DNA from: Actinomycetes bacterium
GTDB taxonomy: Bacteria; Actinomycetota; Actinomycetes; Mycobacteriales; Micromonosporaceae
Direction: 5' to 3'
Length of the DNA stretch: 10,699 nt
Assembly: GCA_023402505.1 (NCBI GenBank)
Contig: JAEYGD010000206.1
Coordinates: forward strand, 1 to 10,699
Below are positions 1 through 6,123 of this stretch, in pieces; the first letter of the stretch is position 1, and the number at the start of each line of letters is the position of its first letter. Position numbers and translations under genes: made by a program. The notes beneath the pieces were generated by a model. The model made no database searches. It had not been told where the DNA came from and saw only the letters and a program-made list of their open reading frames with translations.

Positions 1-734
1 GGCCCACCCTGCGGACGCCCGCCGCCGGACGGGCCGGGAGCCACCGGCTGTTCACCGGACACGCCGCCGGTCCGGGAACGGGGTGCCCGGTCCGCCACCG
101 CCCCGATCGCACCCACCTGTTGCCCCAACTCGTCGGTCGCGCCGCCCGCGTCCGACCCGCGACCGAGGGCTTCCGACCGGCGCTCGGGCGCCTGGCCGGC
201 GCCGCTGCGGGCCGGGCCCGGGCCGGCGCGACCGGCCGTGGACTCGGTGACCCTCCGCGCCGCCGCCAGTTGGTCGCCCTGCTGACGGAGGTGATCCGCG
301 GCGCGGTTCACGTCGTCGATCGAGTCGATCGCCGTAGCCGCCAGCGCCTCGATGACCTGCGGATTGCGGTCGATCGTGCTGAGCGCCCGGTCGAGGATCT
401 GCACCAGCTTCTCCAGGCGCACCTTCAGCTGCGCCTCGGCGTGCACCCCGGTGATGTCCAGCTCGACCCCGCGCAGGTGCACGCGGACGCCGGCGTCGAG
501 TTGGAGCAGGTTGGCCAGCCGGGCGCGCAGGGACAGGTCGGCGTCCAGGCCGTCCACCGCCAGCCGGATCGAGTCGACCGACACCTCCGGCACGTCGAGG
601 AAAACGTCCGGCTCCGCGCCCCCGGGCTGGCTGGCCGTACCCTCGTCCCTTCGGACCGGCTCCGCGCCCTCCCGCCGGCCCCCCGCCTCGTCCCCGGACC
701 GGCCCGGTTCCCGTCGCTCCGCGTTCTCGCTCAT
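1..734 (-). CDS. Hypothetical protein, C-terminus beyond the window (partial)
   Basis: The minus-strand frame from the ATG at 734 stays open to the window edge, giving 244 codons with no stop. GGGAG lies about six bases before the ATG and supports this start. Residues 1-42 are a polar Glu/Arg/Gly-rich tail. Residues 43-130 form a compact region with a regular hydrophobic pattern: DVFLDVPEVSVDSIRLAVDG, then LRARLANLLQLDAGVRVHLR, then VELDITGVHAEAQLKVRLEK, ending LDRALSTIDRNPQVIEAL. Next come a possible short coiled coil (DSIDDVNRAADHLRQQGDQL) and a low-complexity Gly/Pro/Arg/Ala tail after about residue 165. There is no signal peptide or membrane segment. The core resembles conserved actinobacterial hypothetical proteins that I remember only vaguely and cannot name. 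The plus strand carries long open frames here, but they look like GC-driven shadows. No function is proposed. Confidence 0.72.
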   Translation of the reverse strand, partial: MSENAERREPGRSGDEAGGRREGAEPVRRDEGTASQPGGAEPDVFLDVPEVSVDSIRLAVDGLDADLSLRARLANLLQLDAGVRVHLRGVELDITGVHAEAQLKVRLEKLVQILDRALSTIDRNPQVIEALAATAIDSIDDVNRAADHLRQQGDQLAAARRVTESTAGRAGPGPARSGAGQAPERRSEALGRGSDAGGATDELGQQVGAIGAVADRAPRSRTGGVSGEQPVAPGPSGGGRPQGG

Positions 735-983
735 GCTCCGCTCCCGCTCCACGCGGCCGCTGGGCCGACCGTCGGGCGCGCTTACCCGCTTTCCGCCCAC
801 CCATCCGGACCTGTCGGTCTGGGCGGCCCGGCCCGATCCCGGCAGGCCGGGTTGCGGGGGCCGACCGCGGTGCGGCATCCGCCAGGCCGTCCACCAGCGT
901 CGATCAACCGTGCGGCGGCACGGCGTCCCGGGACGTCCGGAACCGGGCGGCCTCACGAAGCTGCGCACCCGGGCATCAGCCGG

Positions 984-989
984 TATGGT
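984..989 (+). promoter_or_regulatory. Candidate -10 box (TATGGT) for a leaderless SRPBCC transcript
   Basis: TATGGT matches the actinobacterial TANNNT -10 pattern and ends 8 bases before the ATG at 998. Transcription would therefore begin at or next to the start codon. No good -35 is visible (CTGCGC at 961-966 is weak). No Shine-Dalgarno sequence precedes 998, which agrees with leaderless initiation. Confidence 0.5.
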
Positions 990-997
990 CCGGGCCT

Positions 998-1516
998 ATG
1001 GGACAGGAGATGGCCGATCCGACCGACATCCGGCAGGATCCCGAACGGTTCTCACTCCGCAGCCGGCTCCTCGTTCCCGCCCCCGTCGAGCAGGCGTTCG
1101 AGGTGTTCACCGGCGCGATGACCGACTGGTGGGTCACGGAGTACACCTGGTCCGGTCCCGGCCTGCTCACCGAGCTGGGCATGGAGCCGCAGGCCGGCGG
1201 GATGCTCTACGAGATCGGCCCGCACGGCTTCCGGAACGACTGGGGCCGGGTGCTGACCTGGGATCCGCCCCGACGGCTCGTGTTCACCTGGCAGATCGGC
1301 CCGGACCGGGCCCCGGTGCCGGACCCGGCTCGGGCGAGCGAGGTCGAGGTGCTGTTCCACCCCGACGGGCCGGACCGGACCCGGGTCGAGGTGGAGCACC
1401 GCCACTTCGACCGCCACGGCGAGGCGGCGGAGGGCTACCGCCAGGCGCTCACCGCCGGCTGGCACGAGTTGCTGTCCCGCTACGCGAGCGTGGTGGCCAA
1501 GGGCAGCACCGGCTGA
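998..1516 (+). CDS. SRPBCC (START/Bet v1-like, AHSA1-type) domain protein
   Basis: This 172-residue soluble protein has an SRPBCC/AHSA1 layout. A first strand and helix (residues 22-40, LVPAPVEQAFEVFTGAMTDW) start the fold. A strand with a Gly-rich turn (QAGGMLYEI) follows, then the family-typical segment GRVLTWDPPRRLVFTWQIG near residues 82-100. Next are a strand pair (EVEVLFHP and TRVEVEHRHF) and a C-terminal amphipathic helix (YRQALTAGWHELLSRYASVV) that would cap the cavity. Relatives include polyketide cyclase/lipid-transport-like and Hsp90-activator-like proteins, so the ligand cannot be predicted. The ATG at 998 is preferred because a -10-like box sits 8 bases upstream. A second in-frame ATG at 1010 has GGAG directly against it, which is too close for normal initiation. 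It converges on the DUF2786 gene, with 48 bases between stops. Confidence 0.85.
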   Translation: MGQEMADPTDIRQDPERFSLRSRLLVPAPVEQAFEVFTGAMTDWWVTEYTWSGPGLLTELGMEPQAGGMLYEIGPHGFRNDWGRVLTWDPPRRLVFTWQIGPDRAPVPDPARASEVEVLFHPDGPDRTRVEVEHRHFDRHGEAAEGYRQALTAGWHELLSRYASVVAKGSTG

Positions 1517-1564
1517 GTCCCGCCGGCCCTGTCGCGCGGCGACGCCGAGACGCACCCGCCGGGT

Positions 1565-2269
1565 TCAGCGCCCGAGCCCCGGCCGGCCCGGCCGGGTGGT
1601 GACACCGGGATCGCCGAGGTCGGCCCGGTGCCCGGCCTCGGCGCCGGACCCGAACCCGGTGCCCGCCAGCCGGCGTGGCTGGGCGGTACGCAGTCGCGGA
1701 TAGACCTCGGCGAGCCGGCGTCGTACCCGGTCGGACCGGTCGGCGAGGACCAGCGCGACCGAGGGGGCGCCCGAGTCGGCCGCCGCGTGCGCCTCCGCCG
1801 CGCGCAGCCGCTGGCCGACGACCTGCGCGAAACCGGCCAGCCACGAGCGCCGGAACGCGGCCGGATGCTCGTCGGCCGGCACGGGCGTGCCGGCGAGGCC
1901 GTGGGCGGCCTGCACGAGCAGCGAGGTGAAGAGCAGGTCGACGCGTTCGAGGTCGCTCGCGAAGCCGAACAGGTGCATCGCGAACCCGCTGCCCTGGCGC
2001 CGGCGGACGCACCGGCAGCGCAGCGGATCGGCGACGGCCGCGAGCAGCCCGGCCTTGTCCCGGGCGTACGGGGCGACGACCTCGACCACCCGGTCGCCGA
2101 CCGGGTCGGTGGCCGGGTCACGGGCGGCCAGCAGCGCCCGGTCGACGCCGTAGCGGGCGATCAACTCGGTCGCCTTCGCGGTGAAGGCCGCCGACTCGGC
2201 GGGCGTGCAGGCCGGGTCCTCGGCCTGGGCCAGCAGCTTGCGGACCTTGCTGAGCATCGCCTCGGACAT
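1565..2269 (-). CDS. DUF2786 domain protein
   Basis: This is a 234-residue protein from ATG at 2269. Residues 5-42 (KVRKLLAQAEDPACTPAESA, then AFTAKATELIARYGVD) match the DUF2786 N-terminal helical signature, K-[IV]-x-K-L-L-A-x-A-E followed by an A-x-[EK]-L-[MI]-x-[RK]-Y helix. The middle part contains a cysteine pair (RCRC), then MHLFGFASDLERVDLLFTSL and RSWLAGFAQVVGQRLR. This arrangement is usual for the region that follows DUF2786 in phage and actinobacterial members. The C-terminal 40 residues are Arg/Gly-rich. The molecular function of the family is unknown. An in-frame GTG at 2275 is an alternative start. A TAGGCC box at 2277-2282 could give leaderless initiation, and no Shine-Dalgarno sequence is evident. 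Longer upstream extension in this frame lacks coding character. Confidence 0.82.
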   Translation of the reverse strand: MSEAMLSKVRKLLAQAEDPACTPAESAAFTAKATELIARYGVDRALLAARDPATDPVGDRVVEVVAPYARDKAGLLAAVADPLRCRCVRRRQGSGFAMHLFGFASDLERVDLLFTSLLVQAAHGLAGTPVPADEHPAAFRRSWLAGFAQVVGQRLRAAEAHAAADSGAPSVALVLADRSDRVRRRLAEVYPRLRTAQPRRLAGTGFGSGAEAGHRADLGDPGVTTRPGRPGLGR

Positions 2270-2394
2270 GCGCACAGGCCTACCACGCGGGTGGCCGGCG
2301 CCGGGCGGCGGCACGGTACGAGCGGCCGATCTCCCACCACGCGGTCGGACCCGGTCGGCTGCCCGATGCCCGGCGCGACCGGGCGTCGCTCGGC

Positions 2395-2784
2395 CTACCC
2401 GGCGCGGCTGCGCAGGGTGGCGACCGTCGACCCGGCGAGGGTCAGCAGGCAGTCGGGCAGCAGCCCGTCGGCCGCCGCGGCACCGAACAGCGCCTCGCCG
2501 GTGTCGGAGTCGGAATTGGCGTACGCGCTGACGAAACGGGCCACCCAGCGGGTGTCGTACCCGGCCTCCTCGATGCCGGGAAAGTCGAGCGTGCACGCGC
2601 CGGAGGGGCCGGGTTCACCCACCATCGTCGCCGCGAGACACCACGCGACCCCGTACGCCCCGGCCAGGCCCGACCGGTCGACGACGGCGTCGAAGGTGCC
2701 GCAGACGCCGTCGCCGTCGCCGGCCAGCGCCGAGCGCAGCACGGCCGCGGCGTCGTCGAACGTCTGCTGTGGTGAATCGGTCAC
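2395..2784 (-). CDS. Small hypothetical protein (129 aa)
   Basis: It starts at GTG 2784 and reads VTDSPQQTFDDAAAVLRSAL, then GVCGTFDAVVDRSGLAGAYG, then a Trp/Cys-containing helix (VAWCLAATMVG). It continues with a middle strand region (ACTLDFPGIEEAGYDTRWVA), ARFVSAYANSDSDTGEALFG and a final hydrophobic helix (LPDCLLTLAGSTVATLRSRA). It is probably cytosolic and alpha-helical, with four cysteines and no signal peptide. I do not recognise the family. The frame is open upstream to 2898, but the added residues look non-coding. A TACCGT box 7 bases before the GTG supports the shorter start. It lies 125 bases upstream of the DUF2786 gene on the same strand. That gap and the possible separate promoter argue against a tight operon. 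Confidence 0.7.
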   Translation of the reverse strand: MTDSPQQTFDDAAAVLRSALAGDGDGVCGTFDAVVDRSGLAGAYGVAWCLAATMVGEPGPSGACTLDFPGIEEAGYDTRWVARFVSAYANSDSDTGEALFGAAAADGLLPDCLLTLAGSTVATLRSRAG

Positions 2785-2791
2785 GCAGGGC

Positions 2792-2797
2792 ACGGTA
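2792..2797 (-). promoter_or_regulatory. Candidate -10 box (TACCGT) for the 129-aa protein gene
   Basis: Read on the minus strand, TACCGT ends 7 bases before the GTG at 2784, consistent with a leaderless transcript. Two TTGA-containing hexamers lie upstream, TTGACC (2811-2806) and TTGAGC (2823-2818). Their spacings (8 and 20 bases) are not canonical, so no -35 is assigned. Confidence 0.45.
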
Positions 2798-2900
2798 GGA
2801 CGGCGGGTCAAGCGACCGCTCAACGGTGACTCTGCGTAATCGAGGCCGTCTACCTGCGGATTGAGGCACAGCCACGGTCCCGCGCCAAAGCCCGGCACGC

Positions 2901-2906
2901 TAATCT
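2901..2906 (+). promoter_or_regulatory. Candidate -10 box (TAATCT) for the substrate-binding lipoprotein gene
   Basis: TAATCT fits TANNNT and predicts a start site near 2913, leaving a short leader of about 28 bases. That leader contains GGGAAGGA (2928-2935), whose GAAGGA core lies 5 bases before the ATG at 2941 and acts as a Shine-Dalgarno sequence. No convincing -35 was seen. Confidence 0.5.
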
Positions 2907-2940
2907 GCCCAGCGGACCTTCGCCAGAGGGAAGGACGACC

Positions 2941-4290
2941 ATGTTCATCTCACGCGCCACGCGAGCAGCCACCCTGGCCGCCTGCGCGACGTTCCTGCTC
3001 GCCACCAGCGCCTGCGGGACCGACCAGCCTGAGGAGTCCACCACCACCCAGGTGCGGCTCTACGGGACGGACGGCAACATGCTCAACTCGTACCCCGCCG
3101 AGCTGAAGGAGCACGCCGGTCTGGTCGACGGGATGAAGGGCACGACGCCACTGACCCCCCTGCCGGAGGACTTCAAGTCGCGACTGCGTTCGGTCGACCC
3201 GAAGCTGACCGACTACCTCTACGCCTCCGAGACGTACGACGCGGTCCTGATCAGCGCGCTCGCCGCGCAGCTCGCGGGCACCACCGACCCGGCCGCCGTC
3301 GCGAAGCAGATCGTCGGCGTGACCAACGGCGGCCAGCGCTGCGAGACCGCGGCGGCCTGCCTCGACCTGGCCCGCAAGGGGCAGGACATCGAGTACCGCA
3401 GCGTCTCCATGGCGCGGGCCGGGTTCACCGACGCCGGTGAGCCCTCCACGGCCAGCTACGCCACGCTGCACTTCGACGGGCAGCAGATCAACGACGGCAA
3501 GACCGAGTTCGTCGGTGCCGGCACCGAGTCGGCCGCGAGCACCACTGCGCCGCCGAAGCCGAAGAAGCAGGGCAAGGGCGCGGCCGACCGCAACGACGGT
3601 TCGCCGCTGGTGCTGGGCGGCCTGCTGCCGAAGACCGGTGACCTGGCACTGGCCTACCCGCCGATGGCTGCCGGCGCGCGGCTCGCGATCAACGAGATCA
3701 ACGCCGGCGGTGGGGTCCTCGGTGACCCGGTCACCTGGGTCGACGGCGACGACGGCACGAACCCGGCGGTCGCGAAGGCCACCGTGGCGAGCCACGCGGC
3801 CGGTGGCGTACATGTCATCATCGGCGCCGGCGGCTCGGGCATCTCCCGGGAGGTGCTGCCCGACGTGGTGCGGGCCGGGCTGGTCCTGTTCTCCCCGTCG
3901 AACACCGACGCGAGCCTCACCAGCCTGGACGACCAGGGCCTCTACTTCCGCACCGCGCCGCCGGACAGCCTCCAGGGCCGGGCGCTCGCCGACGTCATCA
4001 TGCGGGACGGCCCGCAGAAGGTCGCGATCGTGGCCCGCAAGGACTCCTACGGCGAGGGCCTGCAGAACATCGTGCGTACCGAGCTGGAGAAGGCGGGCAT
4101 CGGCACGGACCGGCTGAAGCTGCTCACGTACGACCCGCCGGAGGACGCCAAGGCGAAGCCGGTCGACTTCTCCTCCGGTGCGCAGGAGATCAAGACCTTC
4201 GGGGCGGACGCCGTCCTGATCATCGGCTTCGGCGAGTCGGCCGCGGTGATCCGCGCTCTCGCCGACGCGGGGGTGCAGCTGCGGCGCTGA
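2941..4290 (+). CDS. Substrate-binding lipoprotein (LivK/LivJ-like type I periplasmic-binding fold), circularly permuted
   Basis: This is a 449-residue ABC-transporter-type binding protein. A lipoprotein signal (residues 1-25, lipobox ATSAC) places it on the outer face of the membrane. Residues 37-194 look like the C-terminal half of a branched-chain amino acid/amide binding protein: RLYGTDGNM, GMKGTTP, FKSRLRSVDPKLTDYLYASE, YDAV, the Cys134/Cys140 pair, and a final strand (YATLHF). A 26-residue Lys/Pro/Ala linker (195-220) follows. Residues 221-449 then look like the N-terminal half: LVLGGLLPKTGDLA, AINEINAGGGVLG, HVIIGAGGSGIS, LYFRTAPPD, VAIVARKDSYGEGL, and GADAVLIIGFGESAAVI, ending GVQLRR. 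In ordinary members the second set precedes the first. Total length is near normal, so nothing seems missing. No permease or ATPase genes adjoin it, so any transporter partner is elsewhere; a sensor role is also possible. The ligand is unproven. Confidence 0.9.
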   Translation: MFISRATRAATLAACATFLLATSACGTDQPEESTTTQVRLYGTDGNMLNSYPAELKEHAGLVDGMKGTTPLTPLPEDFKSRLRSVDPKLTDYLYASETYDAVLISALAAQLAGTTDPAAVAKQIVGVTNGGQRCETAAACLDLARKGQDIEYRSVSMARAGFTDAGEPSTASYATLHFDGQQINDGKTEFVGAGTESAASTTAPPKPKKQGKGAADRNDGSPLVLGGLLPKTGDLALAYPPMAAGARLAINEINAGGGVLGDPVTWVDGDDGTNPAVAKATVASHAAGGVHVIIGAGGSGISREVLPDVVRAGLVLFSPSNTDASLTSLDDQGLYFRTAPPDSLQGRALADVIMRDGPQKVAIVARKDSYGEGLQNIVRTELEKAGIGTDRLKLLTYDPPEDAKAKPVDFSSGAQEIKTFGADAVLIIGFGESAAVIRALADAGVQLRR

Positions 4291-4309
4291 TGCCCCAGCG
4301 GAACGTGGA

Positions 4310-4341
4310 CGGCCCGCACCGGGTGCACCGGGTGCGGGCCG
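4310..4341. terminator. Bidirectional hairpin terminator between convergent genes
   Basis: CGGCCCGCACC (4310-4320) pairs perfectly with GGTGCGGGCCG (4331-4341), an 11-bp GC-rich stem with a 10-base loop. It lies 20 bases after the stop of the lipoprotein gene and 10 bases beyond the stop of the opposing hydratase gene. There is no long T-run, as is common in actinobacterial terminators. It could serve both strands. Confidence 0.78.
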
Positions 4342-4350
4342 TTCCCCGTC

Positions 4351-5094
4351 TCAGGACCGCCGGCGCCGTTCCAGGAACTCCGTCATCCGCCGGTGCTTCT
4401 CCTCGTCCTCGAAGAGCACCGCCTGGCTGACCAGGTCCAGGTGCGGGTGGGCGGCGGCCGGCGCGTCCACGGCCAACTTGGTGAGCCGCAGCGCCAGAGC
4501 GGAGCCCTTCGCCATCTCGTCGAGCAGGCCGTGCGCCGTCGGCAGCAGCTCGGCCGGATCGCCGACCACGCGGTTGACCAGGCCGATCCGCAGCGCCTCC
4601 TCCGCGTCCACCCGCCGGCCGGTGAAGAGCAGCTCCTTGGCCCGCGCCTCGCCGACGAGGGCCGGCAACCGGTGGGTCGCGCCGGCGCCGGCCAGGATGC
4701 CGAGGCGCACCTCGGGCTGGCCGAAGACCGCCCGCGCCGTACAGACCCGGAGGTCACAGGCGTACGCCAGCTCGGCGCCCCCGCCCAGCGCCGGCCCGTC
4801 GACGGCCGCCACGGTCGGCATCGGCAGCGCCCGGATCCGGGCGAACACGGCCGAGTTGATCGCGGCGAGCGCGTCCAGCCGCCCGCGCTCGCGGAGCTGG
4901 CCGATGTCGGCGCCCCCGGCGAAGATGCCGTCGGTGCCACCGGTGAGCAGCAGCAGCCGCGGCCGGGCCTCCAGCGCGGCGCACAGCCCGTGCAGCTCGC
5001 CGACCAGGTCGGCGTCGATGGCGTTGCGTTTCTCCGGGCGGTCCAGCGTCGCCACCACCCGGTCGGCGTGCTCCTCGATCCGCAGCCCGGTCAC
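4351..5094 (-). CDS. Enoyl-CoA hydratase/isomerase family protein
   Basis: This 247-residue crotonase-fold protein probably hydrates trans-2-enoyl-CoA to 3-hydroxyacyl-CoA in beta-oxidation or a related acyl-CoA pathway. Visible family features are the N-terminal DRPEKRNAID (18-27), the first oxyanion-hole segment FAGGADIGQL (58-67), the second oxyanion segment ALGGGAELAYACDLRV (102-117) and FGQPEVRLGILAGAGATHRL (124-143). Both glutamates used by true hydratases are present, Glu108 and Glu128, with the same 20-residue spacing as rat Glu144/Glu164. This favours hydratase over isomerase-only activity. The C-terminal helices follow normally (LFTGRRVDAEEALRIGLVNR). The GTG start at 5094 overlaps the TGA of the upstream dehydrogenase as GTGA, so translation is probably coupled. 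The longer open frame upstream is a shadow. Substrate chain length cannot be told. Confidence 0.93.
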   Translation of the reverse strand: MTGLRIEEHADRVVATLDRPEKRNAIDADLVGELHGLCAALEARPRLLLLTGGTDGIFAGGADIGQLRERGRLDALAAINSAVFARIRALPMPTVAAVDGPALGGGAELAYACDLRVCTARAVFGQPEVRLGILAGAGATHRLPALVGEARAKELLFTGRRVDAEEALRIGLVNRVVGDPAELLPTAHGLLDEMAKGSALALRLTKLAVDAPAAAHPHLDLVSQAVLFEDEEKHRRMTEFLERRRRS

Positions 5095-6008
5095 GCCCTG
5101 GCCCCGTTCTCCCAGCGGTAGAAGCCCTGACCGGACTTCTTGCCGAGCCGGCCGGCGGCGACCATCTCGACCAGCAGCGGCGGCGGCGCGAACCGGTCGC
5201 CGTACGCGGCCTGGAGCGTGCGGGCGATGTCGAGCCGGACGTCCAGCCCGACCAGGTCGGTGAGTTCCAGCGGGCCGACCGGGTGCCGGTACCCGAGCGT
5301 CATCGCCTTGTCGATGTCGGCGGGGCTCGCGACGCCGTCGGCGACCATCCGGATCGCCTCCAGGCCGAGCGTCACGCCCAGGCGGGAGGTGGCGAAGCCG
5401 GGCATGTCGCGTACGACGACGGGGTCCTTGCCCAGCCGGCCGGCGAGCGCGACCGCCGCGTCGGTGGTCTCCGGCGCGGTGGCCGGGCCGACCACGACCT
5501 CGAGCAGCGCCATCGCCCAGACCGGGTTGAAGAAGTGCAGCCCGAGGAAGCGCTCCGGCCGGGCCAGCCCGTCGGCCAGCTCCGCGATCGAGATGCTGGA
5601 GGTGTTGCTGCCGAGCAGGGCGGGGCGCAGCGCCTCGGCCTCCCGCAGCACGGACCGCTTGAGGTCGGCCCGTTCCGGCACCGCCTCCACCGCCACGTCC
5701 GGGCCGTCGGCGACCTCGCCGAGGGCTCCCCGGAGGGTGATCCGCGCCCGGTTGCGGTCGGCCTGCTCGGCGGTCAACCGGCCACGGGTCACGGCCCGGT
5801 CCCACAGCTCACCGAGGCGCGCCGTCGCGACCTCGCCCCGGGACCGGTCGACCTCGACGAGGTCCACGTCGTATCCGGCGCCGGCCGCCACGTACGCGAT
5901 CCCGAGGCCCATCGTGCCGGCCCCGACGACGACACAGCGGTCGGCTGCCTCCCTGCCTGCGGGGGCGCGGGGGTCGCCCGCGCTGTGCCTGACGATTCGC
6001 TCGCTCAT
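5091..6008 (-). CDS. 3-hydroxyacyl-CoA (3-hydroxybutyryl-CoA) dehydrogenase
   Basis: This is a 305-residue NAD(P)-dependent enzyme that oxidises L-3-hydroxyacyl-CoA to 3-ketoacyl-CoA, the step after the hydratase encoded directly downstream. The Rossmann motif GAGTMG spans 29-34, with the acidic residue ending strand 2 in VEVD (51-54). SNTSSISI (134-141) follows. The catalytic pair is His158 in GLHFFNPV and Glu170 in LLEVV, with the 12-residue spacing seen in the human enzyme (His158/Glu170). The C-terminal domain has PGFATSRL, DKAMTLGYRHPVGPLELTDL and GKKSGQGFYRWE, all typical of the family. About 22 polar residues precede the usual first strand, a short extra tail compared with standard members. 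A TAGGGT box exactly 6 bases before the ATG suggests a leaderless operon mRNA. It belongs to the single-function FadB2/PaaH-like group rather than the multifunctional FadB/FadJ type. Confidence 0.94.
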   Translation of the reverse strand: MSERIVRHSAGDPRAPAGREAADRCVVVGAGTMGLGIAYVAAGAGYDVDLVEVDRSRGEVATARLGELWDRAVTRGRLTAEQADRNRARITLRGALGEVADGPDVAVEAVPERADLKRSVLREAEALRPALLGSNTSSISIAELADGLARPERFLGLHFFNPVWAMALLEVVVGPATAPETTDAAVALAGRLGKDPVVVRDMPGFATSRLGVTLGLEAIRMVADGVASPADIDKAMTLGYRHPVGPLELTDLVGLDVRLDIARTLQAAYGDRFAPPPLLVEMVAAGRLGKKSGQGFYRWENGARA

Positions 6009-6014
6009 GCGGGG

Positions 6015-6020
6015 ACCCTA
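6015..6020 (-). promoter_or_regulatory. Candidate -10 box (TAGGGT) for the acyl-CoA operon, leaderless
   Basis: On the minus strand TAGGGT is followed by six bases (CCCCGC) and then ATG at 6008. This is the spacing expected if transcription starts on the A of the start codon. There is no Shine-Dalgarno sequence in those six bases. Confidence 0.55.
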
Positions 6021-6091
6021 TTAGGCGGCACCGGTCGACCCGCATGAGGCTCCGGCGTCGTGGCGGAGGCGTGCGGCCGGCGCGGTCCGGG

Positions 6092-6097
6092 TACTGT
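6092..6097 (+). promoter_or_regulatory. Candidate -10 box (TACTGT) for the Asp-repeat protein gene
   Basis: TACTGT fits TANNNT, with a predicted start site near 6104. A short leader then carries a strong Shine-Dalgarno sequence, GGGAGG (6113-6118), 5 bases before ATG 6124. This promoter is back-to-back with that of the acyl-CoA operon within a 115-base intergenic region. Confidence 0.45.
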
Positions 6098-6123
6098 CCG
6101 GCCATCGATCGAGGGAGGACGAG

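Noticed and set aside
827..851. CCCGGCC/GGCCGGG inverted repeat in the 735-997 intergenic region
   Set aside because: Seven base pairs with an 11-base loop arise easily at this GC content, and it lies in no informative position. The rest of 735-997 shows nothing beyond the candidate promoter and ribosome site.
120..1602. Long plus-strand open frames opposite the first gene and running into the SRPBCC gene
   Set aside because: Their translations are Arg/Pro/Ala-rich with no family-like pattern. They overlap better-supported genes and have poor starts, as expected of GC-rich shadow frames.
1628..2839. 403-codon plus-strand open frame antisense to the DUF2786 and 129-aa genes
   Set aside because: It is out of frame on the opposite strand of a recognisable DUF2786 domain. 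Its translation is low-complexity and shows no domain.
2950..3813. Minus-strand open frame antisense to the lipoprotein gene
   Set aside because: The plus-strand product has a lipobox and family motifs. The antisense translation is Val/Gly/Arg-rich without recognisable features.
4291..4350. Possibility that the lipoprotein was truncated by a frameshift and its normal C-terminal half continues downstream
   Set aside because: Only a terminator and the opposing gene's end follow the stop. The C-terminal-half motifs are already present at the N-terminus, so permutation explains the data better than truncation.
5095..5805. Upstream extension of the enoyl-CoA hydratase open frame
   Set aside because: The extension is a shadow of the dehydrogenase coding region. 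The crotonase domain begins right after the GTG at 5094, which overlaps the dehydrogenase stop as GTGA.
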